The notes: generated by a model not told the origin, from the sequence alone. A DNA stretch of 15,692 bases from Pseudomonadota bacterium (GCA_023438245.1 JAEXRD010000171.1:1-15692), one strand, 5' to 3'. Shown: positions 7,081 through 14,747, counted from the stretch's first letter. Translations and numbers: made by a program.

Positions 7081-7108
7081 GGCCCGCGCCAGACTGGTCA
7101 GGCGGGCC
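7081..7108 (-). other. Hairpin in the mutL-alr gap
   Basis: GGCCCGC (7081-7087) and GCGGGCC (7102-7108) form a perfect 7-bp stem around a 14-base loop, 30 bases before the alr start. There is no T-run. It could modulate read-through from mutL into alr or be incidental in such G+C-rich DNA. Confidence 0.35.
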
Positions 7109-7181
7109 AGGGGCGCACTTTGTCAGACTTCGGCACCGTCCGCAACCCCTGTGGAAAATGCCACCCCCGCCATGATTTCCG

Positions 7182-9062
7182 CTACTTGCGCTTGAAGAAG
7201 GCCTCCAGGTCCGCCCCGCCCCAGGTCACGGCCACGGGCCTGCCGTGGGGGCAGTGGTCGCGGTCGGGGTCGGCCAGCCAGGCTTCCAGCAGGGCCAGGG
7301 CCTCGCCGGTGGCCAGCTCCGTGCCCGCCTTGATGGCCGACTTGCAGGAGAGCATGGTCCACAGCGCCTCCAGCCCGCCGCCCTGGTCGGCCAGGAGCTC
7401 GCGCAGCAGCTCCGCGGCGCGGCCCGGGGCCAGCGTGGGCGGCACGCCCAGCACGGTGAGCACCGCCCCGCCCTGCTCCAGGTCCGCCAGGAAGCCCGCC
7501 TCGCGCAGGCCGGGCAGCAGCTCGCGGGCGCGTTCGCCCTCGGAGGAATGCAGCGGCAGGGTCAGCGGCACGGCCAGGGGCTGGGAGTGCCCGGCGGTGC
7601 GCGCCGCGCGCATGGCGGTGAGGATCACGCGCTCGTGGGCCGCGTGCTGGTCCACCAGCACCAGGCGCCCGGCGCCGCCCGGCCCGCCCTGGCGCAGCAC
7701 CAGGTAGGTGCCCGCGATCTGGCCCAGGTACTCCAGCCCGCCCTGGCCCAGGGCCCGGGGCGCGCGGGCGGCGAAGATCGGCCGGGAGGCCGGGGAGGAA
7801 TCGGACAGGTCGGCGTCCGGCTCGCGGCGCTGAGGGCTGAGGGGCAGGGGCACTTCCCGCTCGCGGGGCGGCGCGGCGAAATCTTGCGCAGCGCGCCACA
7901 GGCCGGGCTTGTCGCCCCAGCCGCCGGAGCTCCGGGATTGGCCGGAGCGCGAGCCGCCGCCAAAAACCGGGGCGGGGGCCTCCCCCTGGGAGGCATAGCC
8001 CGCGCCGTACTGCGGCGCGCCCTCCGACAGGGCGTCCTGCCCGGCCACGGGTTCCAGGGCCAGGCGCACCAGGGCGATGACCGCGCCCTCGTCGCGGAAG
8101 CGCACCTCCAGCTTGGCCGGGTGCACGTTCACGTCCACCTCGCCCGGCGGCAGGGTCAGGAACAGGGCCACCTGCGGGTGCTCGCCGGAGAGGATGCGGC
8201 CCTTGTAGGCGTCGCGCACGGCGCGCATGATGAGCCGGTCGTTCACGGGCCGCCCGTTGACGTAGAACAGCATGCGGTCGGGCCGGTTCTGGGCGTGGCT
8301 GGGCAGCCCGGCCAGGCCGCTGGCGCGCAGGGCCTCCGCTCCGGTTCCGTGCTCGCGCTCGAAGGGCCTGAGGCCCTCCATGACCTGGGGCGGCCAGAAC
8401 CGGGCCAGGCGCGAGCGCAAATCCTCGCCCTGGGGCAGGCGGAACACCTCGCGCCCGCCGATGGTCAACGAGAAGGCCACGTCGGGCCGGGCCAGGCTCA
8501 TGCGCATGAGCGTTTCCTGGCAGCGCTTGGCCTCGGTGGCCTCGCTCTTGAGGAACTTGAGCCGGGCCGGGGTGGCGGCGAAAAGACGGCGCATCTCCAC
8601 GCGGGTGCCGCGCGCCAGGGCCGCGGGGCCCTGCCCGCGCACCTCGCCGAAGGCCACCTCGATGCGCTCGGCCTCCTGCTGGGAGCCCTGCTCCACGCCT
8701 TCCGCCGGGCGGAAGCTGGAGGTGAGCGCCAGCTCGGACACCGAGGCCACGCTGGGCAGGGCCTCGCCCCGGAAGCCGTAGCTGGCCACGGTGAACAGCT
8801 CGGCCACGCTTGAGAGCTTGCTGGTGGCGTGGCGGGTCACGGCCAGGGCCAGCTCGCCGGGCGGAATGCCGTGGCCGTCGTCCTGCACGGCCAGCAGCGA
8901 CGCCCCGCCGCCCTCCAGGCTCACGTCCACGCGGGTGGCGCCGGCGTCCAGGCTGTTCTCCACCAGCTCCTTGAGCACGCTGGCGGGACGCTCCACCACC
9001 TCTCCGGCGGCGATCTGGTTGCGCAGGGTCTCGGGAAGAAGGGTGATGGCGCGGCGGGTCAT
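7182..9062 (-). CDS. mutL: DNA mismatch repair protein MutL
   Basis: 626 residues. The N-terminal GHKL ATPase has every key motif: NQIAAGEVVERPASV (residues 15-29), KELVENSLDAG with catalytic Glu32 and metal-binding Asn36, DDGHGI (61-66), RHATSK (77-82) and YGFRGEAL (95-102). A Ser/Gly/Pro-rich linker spans about 345-435. The C-terminal dimerisation domain has the endonuclease metal motif beginning DQHAAHE (471-477), CKSAIKAG (573-580), CPHGRP (604-609) and a QPLAVP segment (494-499) like the beta-clamp-binding motif. MutL links mismatch recognition by MutS to strand cutting. Oddity: the last Glu of DQHAx2Ex4E is Thr482. The gene starts 15 bases after the lptD stop, with a weak AGAGG ribosome binding site overlapping that stop; translational coupling is likely. 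Confidence 0.98.
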   Translation of the reverse strand: MTRRAITLLPETLRNQIAAGEVVERPASVLKELVENSLDAGATRVDVSLEGGGASLLAVQDDGHGIPPGELALAVTRHATSKLSSVAELFTVASYGFRGEALPSVASVSELALTSSFRPAEGVEQGSQQEAERIEVAFGEVRGQGPAALARGTRVEMRRLFAATPARLKFLKSEATEAKRCQETLMRMSLARPDVAFSLTIGGREVFRLPQGEDLRSRLARFWPPQVMEGLRPFEREHGTGAEALRASGLAGLPSHAQNRPDRMLFYVNGRPVNDRLIMRAVRDAYKGRILSGEHPQVALFLTLPPGEVDVNVHPAKLEVRFRDEGAVIALVRLALEPVAGQDALSEGAPQYGAGYASQGEAPAPVFGGGSRSGQSRSSGGWGDKPGLWRAAQDFAAPPREREVPLPLSPQRREPDADLSDSSPASRPIFAARAPRALGQGGLEYLGQIAGTYLVLRQGGPGGAGRLVLVDQHAAHERVILTAMRAARTAGHSQPLAVPLTLPLHSSEGERARELLPGLREAGFLADLEQGGAVLTVLGVPPTLAPGRAAELLRELLADQGGGLEALWTMLSCKSAIKAGTELATGEALALLEAWLADPDRDHCPHGRPVAVTWGGADLEAFFKRK

Positions 9063-9077
9063 GCCGCGAGGATGCCT

Positions 9078-11792
9078 CTACTGCTTGCCGAAATCAAGCA
9101 GGTTGAAGCGGAACTCCACGGCCTGGTCGCTGGGCTTGCGCTTGTACACCAGCTCCAGTTCGTAGCACTGGTCCTTCCAGTTCAGCCCGGCGCTCTTCTC
9201 CAGGTCGGAGTGGCCCGCGATGTCGTAGCGGTAGTCCGAGGTGAACTTCAGCTTCTGGGTGATCTGGTAGTCCGCGCCCAGGCGCAGGGCCTGCACGTCC
9301 TTGGTGCGGGTGCGCTTGAACTCGGTGAGCGGGTACAGGTAGTCGTGGCCGAAGCGCAGCTCGCCCAGGCCCTCCTTGGACAGGGTCAGCAGATGCTCGT
9401 GCTCCGTGGGCCTGCCCAGGTAGGGCGAGTAGTAGGTGCGCGAGGTCAGGTCCACGTACTTCTCAGGCTTGATGGAGGCCTCGGCCATGATGTCGCCGAA
9501 GGGCCTGCGCGTGTAGGTGCCCAGGTCGGAGCTGCGCGCGGCCTCGTCGCGGTCGTAGGACTGCTCCAGGCGCAGGCGCAGGAAGTCCAGGTAGTCGGTG
9601 CTGGCCACGGGGATGGTGGCGTTGCCGCTGGGCGCGGCCGTGACCATGGTGCGCTTGCGGTCCAGCACGTTGGTCACCGAGTAGGTGATGAGGTTCTTGC
9701 GGGTCAGCCGGTCCAGGGAGTCGAAATAGGGCAGGCGGTCCTGGGAGGCGGGCACCGGGATGTAGCTGAAGTCCACCCGGGGGGTGACGCTGTGGCGGAT
9801 GCCCAGCCACTGGCTCTTGCCCACGTTCCCGGCCTCGGCCTCCAGCTTGCCCTCGCCCATGCGGAACACGCGGTGGAACTCGGTGAAGCCGGTGAAGCCC
9901 AGCTCCGGGAAGGTGCGCGCCGGGCTCTTCACCGTGGTGGTGGTGGCCGGCTCGTTGGAGTACTTGGGCACGCCGTAGGAGGTGTTGCGCAGGCCCGCGC
10001 TGGGGATCATGGTGAACGGCCCGAGGGAGAGCGGCAGGCTCAGGGTGGGGTGCAGGTCCACGCGGGAGCCGCGGGTGCCCAGCTCGCGCCAGAAATAGTT
10101 GAAGCGCGAGGCCATCTCGAAGTCCACCGGCACCCCGGGCACCACGGCGTCCTTGAAGGCGAAGGCGTTGACCTCGGGCAGGCTTTGCACCGTGGGGTTC
10201 TTGGCGCCGGGGCTGTTGCCGTTCATGTACTGGAGGTTCTGGGTCCAGCCCACCTTGGCGGTGAGGCCCACGCGCTCCCAGCTGCGCGAGAGGAAGACCA
10301 CGGAATTGCGGGTGAGCGAGTCGGCCACCTCGATGTCGCGCCCGAACTCCTTGAGGAAGCTCTTGCGGCTGGAGTCGTAGCCTGAAGCACCGCCGTTGAA
10401 TTCGCGCAGGTAGTTCTGGTCGCTCACCGCGTCCACGTCCATCTTGAGCGTCCACTCCGGATCGCCCAGGAAGCCGTTGTACTTGCTGCGCACCCACCAG
10501 CGGTTCTTGTTGGGCCGGTTCAGGCCGTCGGAGCGCAGGTAGTCCTCCTCGTCGCTGGCGGCCACGGCGGACTTTTTGTCGCGCAGGAAGTCCACGCGCC
10601 AGTCGCCCTTGCTGCGGGGGTCCTCGGCGTGGCGGTACTCGATGCCCTGCATCAGCCCGCGGCGGCTCATGACGTTCTCGTAGAACGTCATGTCGTGCTC
10701 CTCGTTCATGGCCCAGTAGTAGCCCTGGTTCACGGTATAGCCCTTGACGCGGCTGTGCGAGATCTCCGGGATGAGCAGGCCGCTCTGGCGCTTGCCCGCG
10801 CCCGGCAGCGAGAGGAACGGGGCGTAGGCCACCGGGGTGTCGCTGACGTTGAAGCGCGAGTGCCAGAGCTTGGTGCGGCCGTCCAGGGCCACGTCGCCCT
10901 CCTCCGCCGTGAAGCTCCAGGCGGGCTTGTCGCCGTCGCAGCCGGTGACCTTGGCCTCCTTGAAGCGGTAGCTGGAGGGGCCGTACTTGCGCACGGTCTC
11001 GCTCTGGAAATAGATGTGCTGCTTGCCCATGAACACCTTGCCGTTCTTGAGCCAGCCCACCATGTTGGTCAGGTCGAACTCGGCCTCCTCGGCCTCCAGG
11101 ATGTCGCCCTCCCAGGCCACGCGCACGTGGCCCTTGAGGTACACCCAGCGGCTGGCCTGGTAGTAGCGCATGAAGTCGGCCTTGAGGGTGTTGAGCCCGC
11201 GCGTGATCACCGCGTTGCCCTCGGCCTGCAGGTACTCGCTGCCGTGCTGGCCGGTGACGGAGTCCGCCGTGAGCTTCCACTGGTCCGGGCCGGGCTGGGC
11301 CGCCAGGGCCGGGGGCGTGGGGCCGGGGCCGGGGGCCAGGGGCTCGGGCAGCATCGGGGGGGTGGGCGGGGTCACGCCCATGCGCATTTCCGGCCCGGGG
11401 CTCATGAACCCGGGGGCGGGCGGCACCGGGGCCGGGGGCACGGCGGGGCGCTGGACGGGCGTTTCGCCCAGCGCGGTGGAGCCCGCGGGCCCGATTGCCG
11501 AGGCCCCGGCGGGCAGGGTCACGTTTTCGGCGCGCAGGCTCTCCGGCGTGGGCAGAAGCGTCGGGGTTCCGACGCCCTGGCCGGTCTGTCCGGTTTGGCC
11601 CGCCTGGCCCGCTTGGCCCGCGCGGGAGCCGAAGCGCAGGTCCGTTCCGGCCGTGGCCTCCGGCGGCGAAACAGGCAGGCGCACCTCGGCCGCGCCCCCC
11701 GTGGGGGCGGCCAGGACCGCCAGGGTCTGTCCCGCGCACAGGCAGTACAGAAGCCCCAGGGCCAGGAAGTAGGTGCAGCGCCGTTTCGTCAA
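9078..11792 (-). CDS. lptD: LPS-assembly outer-membrane protein LptD
   Basis: 904 residues. LptD, with the lipoprotein LptE, inserts LPS into the outer leaflet of the outer membrane. A Sec signal peptide (KRR, then a hydrophobic core to about residue 28) is followed by an unusual Pro/Gly/Ala/Gln-rich stretch (about 30-170, including GQAGQTGQTGQ). The periplasmic OstA/LptA-like beta-jellyroll runs from about 171 to 330 (LTADSVTGQ, LQAEGNAVITRG, LKADF). The rest is the C-terminal beta-barrel, rich in alternating aromatic strands and ending FRFNLLDFGKQ. Cys285 (TGCDGDKPAWSF) and Cys876 (KDQCYELELVY) match the positions of the E. coli inter-domain disulfide; no second pair is seen outside the signal peptide. 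The start is a TTG at 11792 with AAGGA 10 bases upstream. It follows hldD by 25 bases. Confidence 0.95.
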   Translation of the reverse strand: MTKRRCTYFLALGLLYCLCAGQTLAVLAAPTGGAAEVRLPVSPPEATAGTDLRFGSRAGQAGQAGQTGQTGQGVGTPTLLPTPESLRAENVTLPAGASAIGPAGSTALGETPVQRPAVPPAPVPPAPGFMSPGPEMRMGVTPPTPPMLPEPLAPGPGPTPPALAAQPGPDQWKLTADSVTGQHGSEYLQAEGNAVITRGLNTLKADFMRYYQASRWVYLKGHVRVAWEGDILEAEEAEFDLTNMVGWLKNGKVFMGKQHIYFQSETVRKYGPSSYRFKEAKVTGCDGDKPAWSFTAEEGDVALDGRTKLWHSRFNVSDTPVAYAPFLSLPGAGKRQSGLLIPEISHSRVKGYTVNQGYYWAMNEEHDMTFYENVMSRRGLMQGIEYRHAEDPRSKGDWRVDFLRDKKSAVAASDEEDYLRSDGLNRPNKNRWWVRSKYNGFLGDPEWTLKMDVDAVSDQNYLREFNGGASGYDSSRKSFLKEFGRDIEVADSLTRNSVVFLSRSWERVGLTAKVGWTQNLQYMNGNSPGAKNPTVQSLPEVNAFAFKDAVVPGVPVDFEMASRFNYFWRELGTRGSRVDLHPTLSLPLSLGPFTMIPSAGLRNTSYGVPKYSNEPATTTTVKSPARTFPELGFTGFTEFHRVFRMGEGKLEAEAGNVGKSQWLGIRHSVTPRVDFSYIPVPASQDRLPYFDSLDRLTRKNLITYSVTNVLDRKRTMVTAAPSGNATIPVASTDYLDFLRLRLEQSYDRDEAARSSDLGTYTRRPFGDIMAEASIKPEKYVDLTSRTYYSPYLGRPTEHEHLLTLSKEGLGELRFGHDYLYPLTEFKRTRTKDVQALRLGADYQITQKLKFTSDYRYDIAGHSDLEKSAGLNWKDQCYELELVYKRKPSDQAVEFRFNLLDFGKQ

Positions 11793-11817
11793 ACCGAAGA
11801 CATCCTTGTCTTATTTG

Positions 11818-12813
11818 TTATCCCTGCCGGGCGTCCAGGTAGGGATTCTCCTGGGCCAGGTAGTTCTGCACGTAGTCCTTCGCAGCGTCCTCAAGGGTGG
11901 TGCACTCCGCCATGTATCCGGCCTTGCGCAGCTTCCCCATGTCCGCCCGGGTCAGGTACTGGTACTTGTCGCGGATGCTCTCGGGCATCTCGATGTACTC
12001 GATGTCGGGCTTGCGGCCCAGGGCCGCGAACACGCTCCTGGCCAGGTCGTTCCAGGTACGAGCAATTCCGGTGCCAACGTTGTACACGCCGTTGACCTCC
12101 GGGTGCTCCAAGAGCCACCATAGGATGTCCACGCAGTCCTTGACGTACACGAAGTCGCGCATCTGGCCGCCGTTGGGGTACTCCGGGCGGTAGGACTTGA
12201 ACAGGCGCATGCGCCCGGTCTGGCGGATCTGGTGGAAGGCCTTGCAGATCACGCTCATCATGTCGCCCTTGTGGTATTCGTTGGGGCCGAACACGTTGAA
12301 GAACTTGATGCTGGCCAGGCTGCCGAGCAGCCCGGCCTTGCGCGCCCACAGGTCGAACAGGTGCTTGGAATAGCCGTACATGTTCAGGGGCCGCAGCAGG
12401 CCCAGGGTCTCGTGGTCGTCGGCGAAGCCGTTCTCGCCCTCGCCGTAGGTGGCGGCGCTGCTGGCGTTGATGAGCCGGGCGCCGGTCTGCGCGGTGTAGC
12501 GGCAGACCATCTGGGTGTAGCGGTAGTTGTTCTCCATGAGGAAGTCGGCGTTCTTCTCCGTGGTGGAGGAGCACGCGCCCATGTGGATCACCGCCTTGGC
12601 CCCGAAGGGGTCGCCCCCGCCGCCGCCGCCGCCCAGGATCTTCTCGAACTGGTCGCGGTGCAGGTAGTCGGCGTAGCGCAGGTTCACCAGATTCTTCCAC
12701 TTCTCGGTGCTGGCCAGGTTGTCCACCACCAGGATGTTGTCGATGCCCATCTGGTTGAGCTTCCAGATCATGGCGCTGCCGATGAAGCCCGCGCCGCCGG
12801 TGACGATGTGCAT
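11818..12813 (-). CDS. hldD: ADP-L-glycero-D-manno-heptose 6-epimerase
   Basis: 331 residues, a full-length extended short-chain dehydrogenase. It inverts C6 of ADP-D-glycero-D-manno-heptose to give the heptose donor of the LPS inner core. Seen: the Rossmann loop TGGAGFIGS (5-13), ACSSTTE (80-86), INASSAATYGEG (115-126, catalytic Ser118/119), YGYSK (Tyr146, Lys150) and FGPNEYHKGDMMS, whose Lys182 matches the second catalytic lysine region of HldD. Oddity: seven glycines in a row (61-67), encoded by a GCC-type triplet repeat. The start is the ATG at 12813, 7 bases after AAGGAG. A longer in-frame extension reaching 14262 lies opposite the VWA-OmpA gene and is rejected. First gene of the hldD-lptD-mutL-alr group. 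Confidence 0.97.
   Translation of the reverse strand: MHIVTGGAGFIGSAMIWKLNQMGIDNILVVDNLASTEKWKNLVNLRYADYLHRDQFEKILGGGGGGGDPFGAKAVIHMGACSSTTEKNADFLMENNYRYTQMVCRYTAQTGARLINASSAATYGEGENGFADDHETLGLLRPLNMYGYSKHLFDLWARKAGLLGSLASIKFFNVFGPNEYHKGDMMSVICKAFHQIRQTGRMRLFKSYRPEYPNGGQMRDFVYVKDCVDILWWLLEHPEVNGVYNVGTGIARTWNDLARSVFAALGRKPDIEYIEMPESIRDKYQYLTRADMGKLRKAGYMAECTTLEDAAKDYVQNYLAQENPYLDARQG
12613..12633. repeat. Coding GCC/GGC triplet repeat in hldD
   Basis: Five perfect GCC triplets (12619-12633) plus two near copies encode Gly61-Gly67 of HldD on the minus strand. Slippage would change the loop length without breaking the frame. Confidence 0.7.
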
Positions 12814-12819
12814 GGTCCG

Positions 12820-12825
12820 CTCCTT
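12820..12825 (-). promoter_or_regulatory. Ribosome binding site of hldD
   Basis: AAGGAG, 7 bases before the ATG at 12813. It decides this start over the far longer open frame. Confidence 0.85.
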
Positions 12826-12851
12826 GTCGCTGGACGTTTGGTGTCTGGCCT

Positions 12852-12886
12852 GGGTTCCCGGCGGGCCTGGCCCGCGCTCGGAACCC
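12852..12886. other. Two-part hairpin in the hldD leader
   Basis: Outer arms GGGTTCC (12852-12858) and GGAACCC (12880-12886) enclose inner arms GCGGGC and GCCCGC (12861-12866 and 12870-12875). On the plus strand TTCTTCAT follows, making it terminator-like in that direction. On the minus strand it lies in the hldD leader. Confidence 0.5.
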
Positions 12887-12889
12887 TTC

Positions 12890-12918
12890 TTCATACCCAC
12901 TCGCGGCCCGGAAGGCAA
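12890..12918 (-). promoter_or_regulatory. Possible hldD operon promoter
   Basis: On the minus strand, TTGCCT (12918-12913), 17 bases, TATGAA (12895-12890). Each box matches the sigma-70 consensus at 4 of 6 positions. The RNA would start near 12883, at the edge of the leader hairpin. Confidence 0.35.
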
Positions 12919-12927
12919 TGCGCAGCG

Positions 12928-12955
12928 CCGCCCCCCGCCGGGGGCGGGACTTTTT
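12928..12955 (+). terminator. Intrinsic terminator-like hairpin upstream of the VWA-OmpA promoter
   Basis: CCGCCCCC (12928-12935), a CGCC loop, GGGGGCGG (12940-12947), then GAC and TTTTT (12951-12955). The form is good for a plus-strand terminator, but no plus-strand gene ends upstream; the DNA to the left is the hldD operon on the other strand. It may block transcripts running antisense to hldD from entering the next unit. Confidence 0.5.
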
Positions 12956-12972
12956 CCCGACCACAGTTTTGT

Positions 12973-13000
12973 TTGACATTGCGGGTACGATGAGTATCTA
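12973..13000 (+). promoter_or_regulatory. Sigma-70-type promoter of the VWA-OmpA gene
   Basis: A perfect TTGACA (12973-12978), 16 bases, then TATCTA (12995-13000). The predicted leader is about 75 bases. It contains a small hairpin, CCCCA-TGGCT-TGGGG (13021-13035), and the AAGGAG ribosome binding site at 13067-13072. Confidence 0.65.
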
Positions 13001-13066
13001 GTCTGAACATGCCGCAATAACCCCATGGCTTGGGGGGACAAGCGTCCACACATCTGACACCGAAGC

Positions 13067-13072
13067 AAGGAG
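13067..13072 (+). promoter_or_regulatory. Ribosome binding site of the VWA-OmpA gene
   Basis: AAGGAG, 8 bases before the ATG at 13081. It decides this start over an in-frame TTG at 13030. Confidence 0.8.
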
Positions 13073-13080
13073 ACCCTCAC

Positions 13081-14127
13081 ATGAGCATGCGCAAAGGCCT
13101 TTTCCCCGCCGCCCTCCTGGCGCTCCTCCTGGTCCTTGCCGTGGCCGTCCAGGCCCCGGCCCAGAACCTGAAGCCCAAGGTCGACAACTTCATCCTGTTC
13201 GTGGACTACTCCGGCTCCATGAACATGAGCACCGACCTGTTCAAAGGCACCAAGATCAGCCACGCCAAGGGCATCATCGAGAGCATGAACAAGGAGATCC
13301 CCGCCCTGGGCTACAAGAGCGCCGTGAACACCTTCGCGCCGTTTGAGACCCTGCTGGCCCCCACCGCCTACGACAAGGCCAAGGTCAGCGCCGCCGGCGC
13401 CAAGATCAAGACCGACTACGACCCCTACGGCCGCAACACCCCCATGGGCATCGGCCTGAAGGACCTGGACCCCGTCCTGGCCGGGCTCTCCGGCAAGACC
13501 GCCGTCATCCTCTTCACCGACGGCGACTCCAACTACGGCACCGACCCCGTGGCCGAGGCCAAGGCCCTCTTCGCCAAGTACCAGGGCCGCGTGTGCTTCC
13601 ACGTCGTCAGCTACGCCGACAACGCCCGCGGCAAGATGGTCGTGGACGAGATCCGCGCCCTGAACCGCTGCTCCGTCTCCGGCGAGGGCAAGGCCCTGGC
13701 CGACGCCGCCGTCATGAAGAAGTTCGTGCGCGACGTGTTCTATGATGTCGAAGAGGCCCCGATGCGCGCCATGGCCCCGGCCAAGGCCGCCTGCGAGACC
13801 ATCACCTTCGGCAACCTGAACTTCGGCTTCGACAAGTACCAGATCACCAAGGAGATGGAGCCCGCCCTGGAGCAGGCCCTGAACGTGCTCAAGACCAGCG
13901 CCTGCGACAAGTTCACCGTGGAAGGCCACACCGACAGCGTCGGCGGCGTGCCCTACAACCAGAAGCTCTCCGAGCGCCGCGCCAACTCCGTGGCCAAGTG
14001 GCTCATGGACAAGGGCTTCACCGGCAAGCTCGACGTGGTCGGCAAGGGCAAGCTCGCTCCCAAGTTCGACAACAAGACCGACGAAGGCCGCGCCCTGAAC
14101 CGCCGCGTGGAGATCCGCAGCAACTAG
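13081..14127 (+). CDS. Exported VWA-OmpA fusion protein
   Basis: 348 residues. A Sec signal peptide (hydrophobic core about 7-23, cleavage probably after APA near residue 27) is followed by a von Willebrand A domain (about 35-225) and an OmpA-type peptidoglycan-binding domain (about 240-348). The VWA domain has a complete metal site: DYSGS (42-46), Thr120 in RNTPMG, and Asp147 in FTDGDS. The OmpA domain has FGFDKYQIT, EGHTDSVG (281-288), NQKLSERRANSV (293-304) and NRRVEI (340-345). Four cysteines (172, 197, 238, 275) could form disulfides. It is probably a periplasmic or surface protein bound to peptidoglycan that holds a partner through its metal site; the partner is unknown. Strong promoter, strong ribosome binding site and C-ending codon bias (nearly all Lys AAG, Asp GAC) suggest high expression. 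Confidence 0.93.
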   Translation: MSMRKGLFPAALLALLLVLAVAVQAPAQNLKPKVDNFILFVDYSGSMNMSTDLFKGTKISHAKGIIESMNKEIPALGYKSAVNTFAPFETLLAPTAYDKAKVSAAGAKIKTDYDPYGRNTPMGIGLKDLDPVLAGLSGKTAVILFTDGDSNYGTDPVAEAKALFAKYQGRVCFHVVSYADNARGKMVVDEIRALNRCSVSGEGKALADAAVMKKFVRDVFYDVEEAPMRAMAPAKAACETITFGNLNFGFDKYQITKEMEPALEQALNVLKTSACDKFTVEGHTDSVGGVPYNQKLSERRANSVAKWLMDKGFTGKLDVVGKGKLAPKFDNKTDEGRALNRRVEIRSN

Positions 14128-14161
14128 CGGCTTGACACGGCGGCAAGACAGCCCCAAAAGA

Positions 14162-14194
14162 GGCGGGGCGGGGATATATCCTCCCGGCCCCGCC
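14162..14194 (+). other. Hairpin between the VWA-OmpA gene and the next gene
   Basis: GGCGGGGC (14162-14169) pairs exactly with GCCCCGCC (14187-14194). The inside holds the palindrome GGATATATCC. No T-run follows. It could stabilise the upstream mRNA's 3' end or partly uncouple the two genes. Confidence 0.5.
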
Positions 14195-14218
14195 ATCCCC
14201 CCGCCGAACGGAGAGCCC

Positions 14219-14740
14219 ATGTCCCGCAACGCTTCGAAATTACTGGCCGCCGCCGCACTCACCCTGCTCCTGCCCGCCTACGCCCCGGCCTCCGGCCAGA
14301 CCCCCGCCGAGGCCCCCAGGGCCCAGGCCGCCGCACCCGCGCCCGAGCAGAAGCTCCTGGCCTCCGCCGACTCCACGCCCATGCACATGGACCTGGAACT
14401 GGCCCGCGAGCACGAGCTGTTCACCTCCTTCGCCCGCCACCAGGTGGAGCGCATGAACGCCAACATCATCGGCGGCAGGCACCAGATGCGCGTGGCCAAG
14501 GGCCACGACGGACAGTTCCACGCCAGCTACAAGGCCATCGACATGGCCGACGTGGTCTGCCAGGTGCGCCGCGCCGAGCACGATCCCCGCTACTACGTGG
14601 GCGTCATCATCTATAAGGAACTGACGCTGGAAAGCCGCGGACAAACCGCCGAGACCTGCAAGAACGGCCGCTTCGAGCCCGTGGGCCAGACCGCGCACCG
14701 GCTCATCTACAGCTCCAAGCGCGGCGGCGGCTGGAACTAG
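14219..14740 (+). CDS. Exported protein of unknown function (173 residues)
   Basis: A signal peptide (MSRNASKLLAAAALTLLLPA, cleavage near residues 22-26) and an Ala/Pro-rich linker to about residue 50 precede a compact domain of about 115 residues. I do not recognise that domain. It opens with a charged helix (LELAREHELFTSFARHQVE), then alternates short strands (GRHQMRVAKG, FHASYKAIDM, YYVGVIIYKELTLES). It contains two cysteines, in DVVCQVRR and AETCKNG, which could form a disulfide in the periplasm. The start was set at the ATG at 14219, with GGAG 6 bases upstream. An in-frame TTG at 14132 would put 29 residues ahead of the signal peptide and is rejected. It lies 91 bases after the VWA-OmpA gene on the same strand and could share its transcript. 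Its role may be in the envelope, but this rests only on the signal peptide and the neighbour. Confidence 0.75.
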   Translation: MSRNASKLLAAAALTLLLPAYAPASGQTPAEAPRAQAAAPAPEQKLLASADSTPMHMDLELAREHELFTSFARHQVERMNANIIGGRHQMRVAKGHDGQFHASYKAIDMADVVCQVRRAEHDPRYYVGVIIYKELTLESRGQTAETCKNGRFEPVGQTAHRLIYSSKRGGGWN

Positions 14741-14747
14741 GCCGCCT

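Noticed and set aside
7245..8813. Plus-strand open frame opposite mutL
   Set aside because: It has Gly/Gln/His/Leu-rich composition and no domain, and is fully covered by mutL with all its motifs.
14132..14137. TTGACA as a promoter for the 173-residue protein gene
   Set aside because: No acceptable -10 box occurs 16-18 bases downstream (CAAAAG at 17). The hexamer may be chance.
12814..14262. Upstream extension of the hldD frame across the VWA-OmpA gene
   Set aside because: The extension is valine/glycine/histidine-rich antisense of a gene with clear domains. The ATG at 12813 has AAGGAG and begins with the Rossmann fold.
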